Assembly: GCA_037903355.1 (NCBI GenBank)
Contig: JBAJFE010000037.1
Span: 744,001 to 808,000 of the forward strand
From: Trichuris trichiura
Taxonomy: Eukaryota; Nematoda; Enoplea; Trichinellida; Trichuridae
DNA length: 64,000 bases
Direction of reading: 5' to 3'
The notes beneath the pieces were generated by a model. It had not been told where the DNA came from and ran no database searches. It saw only the letters and a list, made by a program, of their open reading frames with translations. Below are positions 60,800 through 64,000 of the stretch, piece by piece (positions within the stretch are counted from its first letter, which is position 1; each line of letters begins with the position of its first letter). Position numbers and translations under genes: made by a program.

Positions 60800-62290
60800 G
60801 TTGTTTTGTTGGCTTTCTTTCCTGTGTGCAAAAAGCTTAAGACAACAGGCCTCACTCCGTAATGGTCATATTGGCGGGATTGCTCGACGCCAGGAATCCT
60901 CTATTTTCCCAGAACTTCGTTGATCTTCAGTTCTCTGATGGTCGCAAGGATTTCGTTGGGCTTAGAGCTTTGACAACTCACCCATTGGTCATTCGAACCT
61001 GGTCAGTCTATCTCCAAGGCTAACAGTGAATTGTAAGGTATTTATTTCTGATGGTCCCAGGATCGTGGCTGTACCGGGCAGGTGTTTCATGTTTGTTCGG
61101 CTGGCCAACTGCTGTCTGCATTGCACTATCCGTTTAATCAGTGAGACCATTTCCTTCAGCATCTGACTACAATAACTGGTCAGGTAACTATTGTTAAAAA
61201 GTCTCTAAAGATCCTTACTCTTCGAGTAGAGTCTGGGCGGACTACCGTCGTGACGGAGCGTTCGAACCAACTGTATAAACTATTTATATCTCATACGTTC
61301 CACCAAATCTATGCCAGTCTTACTAGTTTATCAGTTTAAGCCTTTTAAAGTGATATTTTTTTAGGCGACAGAACTGGTCCCTGTCGAAGGTCTGAGTCTC
61401 AAATAGCAAGCATTCAATCTGTGCGCACGCGTGCGTATGTATGTTCAGAGTTTTGTACGCCACCGTTCTTTCCCTTATATACTGGCGTCAGAGTTATCCA
61501 TGTTTTCTCTCTATGGTGCAACGCTTGAGCGATGGTCCGCCAGAGCAGCCGTAACTGTTTTGCTCTATTTACGATGACACGGTTAGTTGTTTCCTGGGTA
61601 CGTGCTTATCAAGAATGCCTGCTTTTGGGACTTGTGCTTTTGCAACCAACTGTGAAAAGAGCGAATGGCCACCGTTAGAGAGTTAGCGACGTTTCTGTCA
61701 CGCACTGGTCTTCGGATTCCTAGTTTCCTGTGACATCATTTATTCGCTCGGAGAAAGCTCGTTCTGCGGTAGTTTGTTTTAGTCGGGTTTGCTTACACTG
61801 ATGTTTATGGCTTTCAAAACGCAACAATTGCGTCGCTTGTGAGACGATTTGTTCAAGTTCGTTGGAAAAGCCATTTAGAGTTCAAAACACCTTTTATCTA
61901 ACCATTAAATAGAAGTGCTTACTACAACATTGCGAAAAGGTGACCAAAGAATCGATGAATGAACATTAGCTTTGAAAGTGGGCATCTACTATATGTGGAA
62001 GCAGGACACTGAGTGACCTCTTAACGATCGAATTTCTGATGTTTTATCCGTACCACGTAGCATCTCATTACGATCGATTTGCTTTCGCTGCTCACGTGCT
62101 CAATTTAAACAAGTCGAACAGGACGATATGCGTCAGACAGTACGTTCTTGGTAGTGTAAAGTTCTGGCTATCTGCCGCTGCGGACACCTGTTCCTCAATT
62201 AGCTTGATGCTGCTGTTGACAACACCTGCCATCCAGTCGTCATAGGTTGCAGCTTTCCTACATGCGATTGCAAGGTGTAATTTCATTAGA
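60800..62290. other. Intergenic with unassigned plus-strand open segments
   Basis: Short coding-like plus-strand stretches occur: 60,862-61,023 from an ATG (MVILAGLLDARNPLFSQNFV), ~61,061-61,135 after tggtcccag (SWLYRAGVSCLFGWPTAV, hydrophobic) and ~61,143-61,338 (TGQVTIVKKSLKILTLRVES). They lie in different frames and I could not chain them. They may be exons of one membrane protein or repeat remnants. From 61.35 kb to the next gene I see nothing definite. Confidence 0.25.
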
Positions 62291-62296
62291 ACGTCA

Positions 62297-63519
62297 ATGA
62301 TGCTAACGCTCACCGCCAGGAAAGGTAGCAACGATCGGTTGTTGCCAATTACGCTAGGTGCCCATGAAGCGGGGTCTCAATTGAAAAAACTTCAAAAGAC
62401 TCGCCGAAGTTACAGTCTCGACAATAGTCGTACTGCGCTTCAATCACTGGCCAAGTCGCATATTGCCTTAGAAGAGAATGTGCCCAATGCACTGCTAACA
62501 GGCTTTCAGAAAAAAGACAACTTCGTGCACCCAATGAGAACGCATTGGAGCTTTCCTTCGTTTACCAATTACCGACGCTCAGAGACAAGTGAATCTTTAT
62601 GCGAAGTTCGTTTCGAGCTGCTGGATGATGTTGCGTCGAGTAGTAGTTCTGATGTGTTGCCTTCATGCGATCCTGTCGTTGCTCCCCCTCGCAGTACGCT
62701 TCGTAAGTTCGTAGTGACCGGAAAGCAATGTTCATCAAATCAATTATGGAAAACGAAGCGTCTTTCTACATGGAGTAGCGAAGATATTTACCATTGGTTG
62801 CAGCATGTTAATTTGGACACAAGCTTGCCAGGCATTATCGGTAATTGCATGACTCATTTTGACGTACAGATTCCTCTTTATCATTTTTCAAGCTAACCAA
62901 TAAGGTGGAAACTCTATTGATGATGTTGCTGAAATAAGAAGAGTAAATTGTTTTTAGGATCAGAATTCATTGGAAAAGACTTGGAGAACTGGAACGATGA
63001 AGTGCTAAGTAAATACTGTTGTTGTTCGTTCGTTTCAGTCTGAAAAATAAACTTTGCTTCAGCTGAACTTGGTGTCAGGGATAGTCGAATAAGGGAACTT
63101 TTGTTGGAAGAATTGAACAAAGTAAGAGGACGATGCGTACGGAGGCAGAGCATTCGTCCCAGAGCTCTTTTTCCTTTGCTGGCTGACCAACGTTACGAAA
63201 TCGTTAAAGCATTATCCCTTCCGCCAAAGGTACCGTTGGACAAATTGGATGTGACTGAACAACCTAATGGTGGTCTGACAGTGGCTCAATCGTACGCATC
63301 TATTGGTTTGCTAGCTGGCGACATGTAAGCTATGATCGATACGTCGTGTGCAGTGACTTTCATTGTTTCAGTATAATTGAGCTTAATGGTGCCTGTTGTG
63401 TTGGCATGACGAAACAGTATTTCCACTCGTTGCTCACTAGAACTCGCGGAAGATCTCGAAAGTTGGTTATACTTAGAAAAAGGTCCCAACAAGTGTTCAG
63501 CGAAGTTTCACGCTTTTAA
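62297..63519 (+). CDS. SAM- and PDZ-domain scaffold protein
   Basis: Four exons in consistent phase, 62,297-62,840, 62,958-63,008, 63,063-63,324 and 63,372-63,519, give about 334 residues. Introns are 117, 54 and 47 bp with canonical ends. Residues 1-155 are Ser/Arg-rich and probably disordered (KTRRSYSLDNSRTALQSLA; SSSSSD). A SAM domain at ~155-220 begins TWSSEDIYHWLQHVNLDTSL, continues SEFIGKDLENWNDEVL and ends LGVRDSRIRELLLEELNKV. A PDZ-like domain at ~255-325 shows GGLTVAQSYASIGLLAGDI, IIELNGACCVGMTKQYFHSL and SRKLVILRKR. SAM domains polymerise or pair; PDZ domains bind C-terminal tails, so a membrane-proximal adaptor is likely. I cannot assign it to a named family: neurabin and Shank carry PDZ before SAM, and CNK has a CRIC domain between. 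The first ATG of the frame is used; an upstream exon is possible (acceptor-like tttcattag just before). Confidence 0.8.
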
Positions 63520-63753
63520 GCAGGGTGGTGCATAATTTTTTTGATTCCATTCAGTCCTGATCAGGAACTGTTTTTTTCCATTGTAGACGGTGATTTTTAT
63601 GTCTGACTCAACATCCAATTGTTGAAAAATATGGCGAAAGGCAATTTTGAAACAACGACGTACCGCGTACGCATCACGTTGTAATAAGAGTTATTTTTTT
63701 CATTCACTTGCCTTTACAATGATTACCTCATTGACGCCACGAAATTTGTTGCG

Positions 63754-64000
63754 ATGTATGACGAGTGCTTATTCCGGCTTCCAGACTTAGTTGGGTTTAA
63801 GTATTCTGCTGCAAGCTTGAAAAAAGTGTTTGTTTGCAATCCAGTGGTGTGCGAAAATCGTGGGAGGATCTGTTTACGTAAGATGTTTGAACAACTGCTC
63901 AACAGAAATAATCCTTACTTCCACTAAACAGTATTCAGTTCTGCGCTGTTGACTTAGAAGTAAAAGAAGCCTCAACGTTTGTAGTCAAACTGGGAAGGTT
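63754..64000 (+). CDS. Unassigned gene, 5' part, cut by window edge
   Basis: Exons 63,754-63,800, 63,845-63,877 and 63,932 to the window end join in consistent phase with introns of 44 and 54 bp: MYDECLFRLPDLVGF, GVRKSWEDLFT, IQFCAVDLEVKEASTFVVKL. The reading frame is open upstream of the ATG (NDYLIDATKFVA), so the true start may be earlier, perhaps linked to an ATG near 63,630 (MAKGNFETTTYRVRITL). If the first intron is not removed, the frame instead reads FKYSAASLKKVFVCN. The family is not recognised. The 234 bp between it and the SAM/PDZ stop suggest closely packed genes. Confidence 0.45.

Noticed and set aside
63690..63880. N-acetylneuraminate lyase-like reading (LPDLVGFKYSAASLKKVF)
   Set aside because: Requires retaining a 44-bp segment that has proper intron ends; removing it gives better phase continuity with the next exon.

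Overview
The window is animal nuclear DNA, AT-rich, and most likely from a nematode. The recognisable genes are eukaryotic: LSm6, a GATA factor with two zinc fingers, a FUBP/KSRP-type KH protein, RAMP4/SERP1 and a UBASH3-type histidine phosphatase. Their introns are very short (about 44-120 bp, GT..AG), and several start codons follow closely on a splice-acceptor-like sequence, as expected for trans-splicing. The species cannot be read from the sequence. A clade I (Trichocephalida-like) nematode is a guess from compact introns and gene style. No bacterial operon, tRNA, rRNA or CRISPR array was found.

Left half (1-33 kb) is gene-poor and repeat-rich. In order: a 216-bp hAT-type MITE with a perfect 8-bp target duplication (5.65-5.87 kb); a decayed Penelope-like reverse transcriptase on the minus strand (7.75-9.08 kb); a 34-copy, 40-bp GC-rich minisatellite open in all three minus-strand frames (11.1-12.5 kb); a nested direct/inverted repeat complex ending in a ~1.06-kb palindrome (15.65-18.6 kb); two more near-perfect palindromes (20.6 and 22.8 kb); and a 5,048-bp hAT transposon bounded by an 8-bp duplication (27,511-32,558) whose transposase is broken by one in-frame stop. 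Between these lie a complete three-exon RAMP4/SERP1 gene (24.2-24.6 kb) and a few short unassigned coding segments.

Right half (33-64 kb) is gene-rich: LSm6 (34.1 kb, +), an unassigned minus-strand gene (35.2 kb), a GC-richer tract leading into a seven-exon GATA factor (40.7-43.0 kb, +), a long basic hypothetical protein (45.7-47.6 kb, -), unassigned minus-strand exons (48.2-49.0 kb), the histidine phosphatase (51.5-52.6 kb, +), a 16-exon FUBP-like gene (55.2-58.6 kb, -), a small two-exon gene (60.1-60.8 kb, +), a SAM+PDZ protein (62.3-63.5 kb, +) and the start of another gene at the right edge.

The genes do not form one pathway. Several concern RNA (LSm6 in U6 snRNP and mRNA decay, FUBP-like KH protein) or transcription (GATA). 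RAMP4 is an ER translocon factor, and the phosphatase and SAM/PDZ proteins look like signalling components. Exon joins were made by hand from GT..AG sites and reading-phase agreement; no alignment or transcript data were available.
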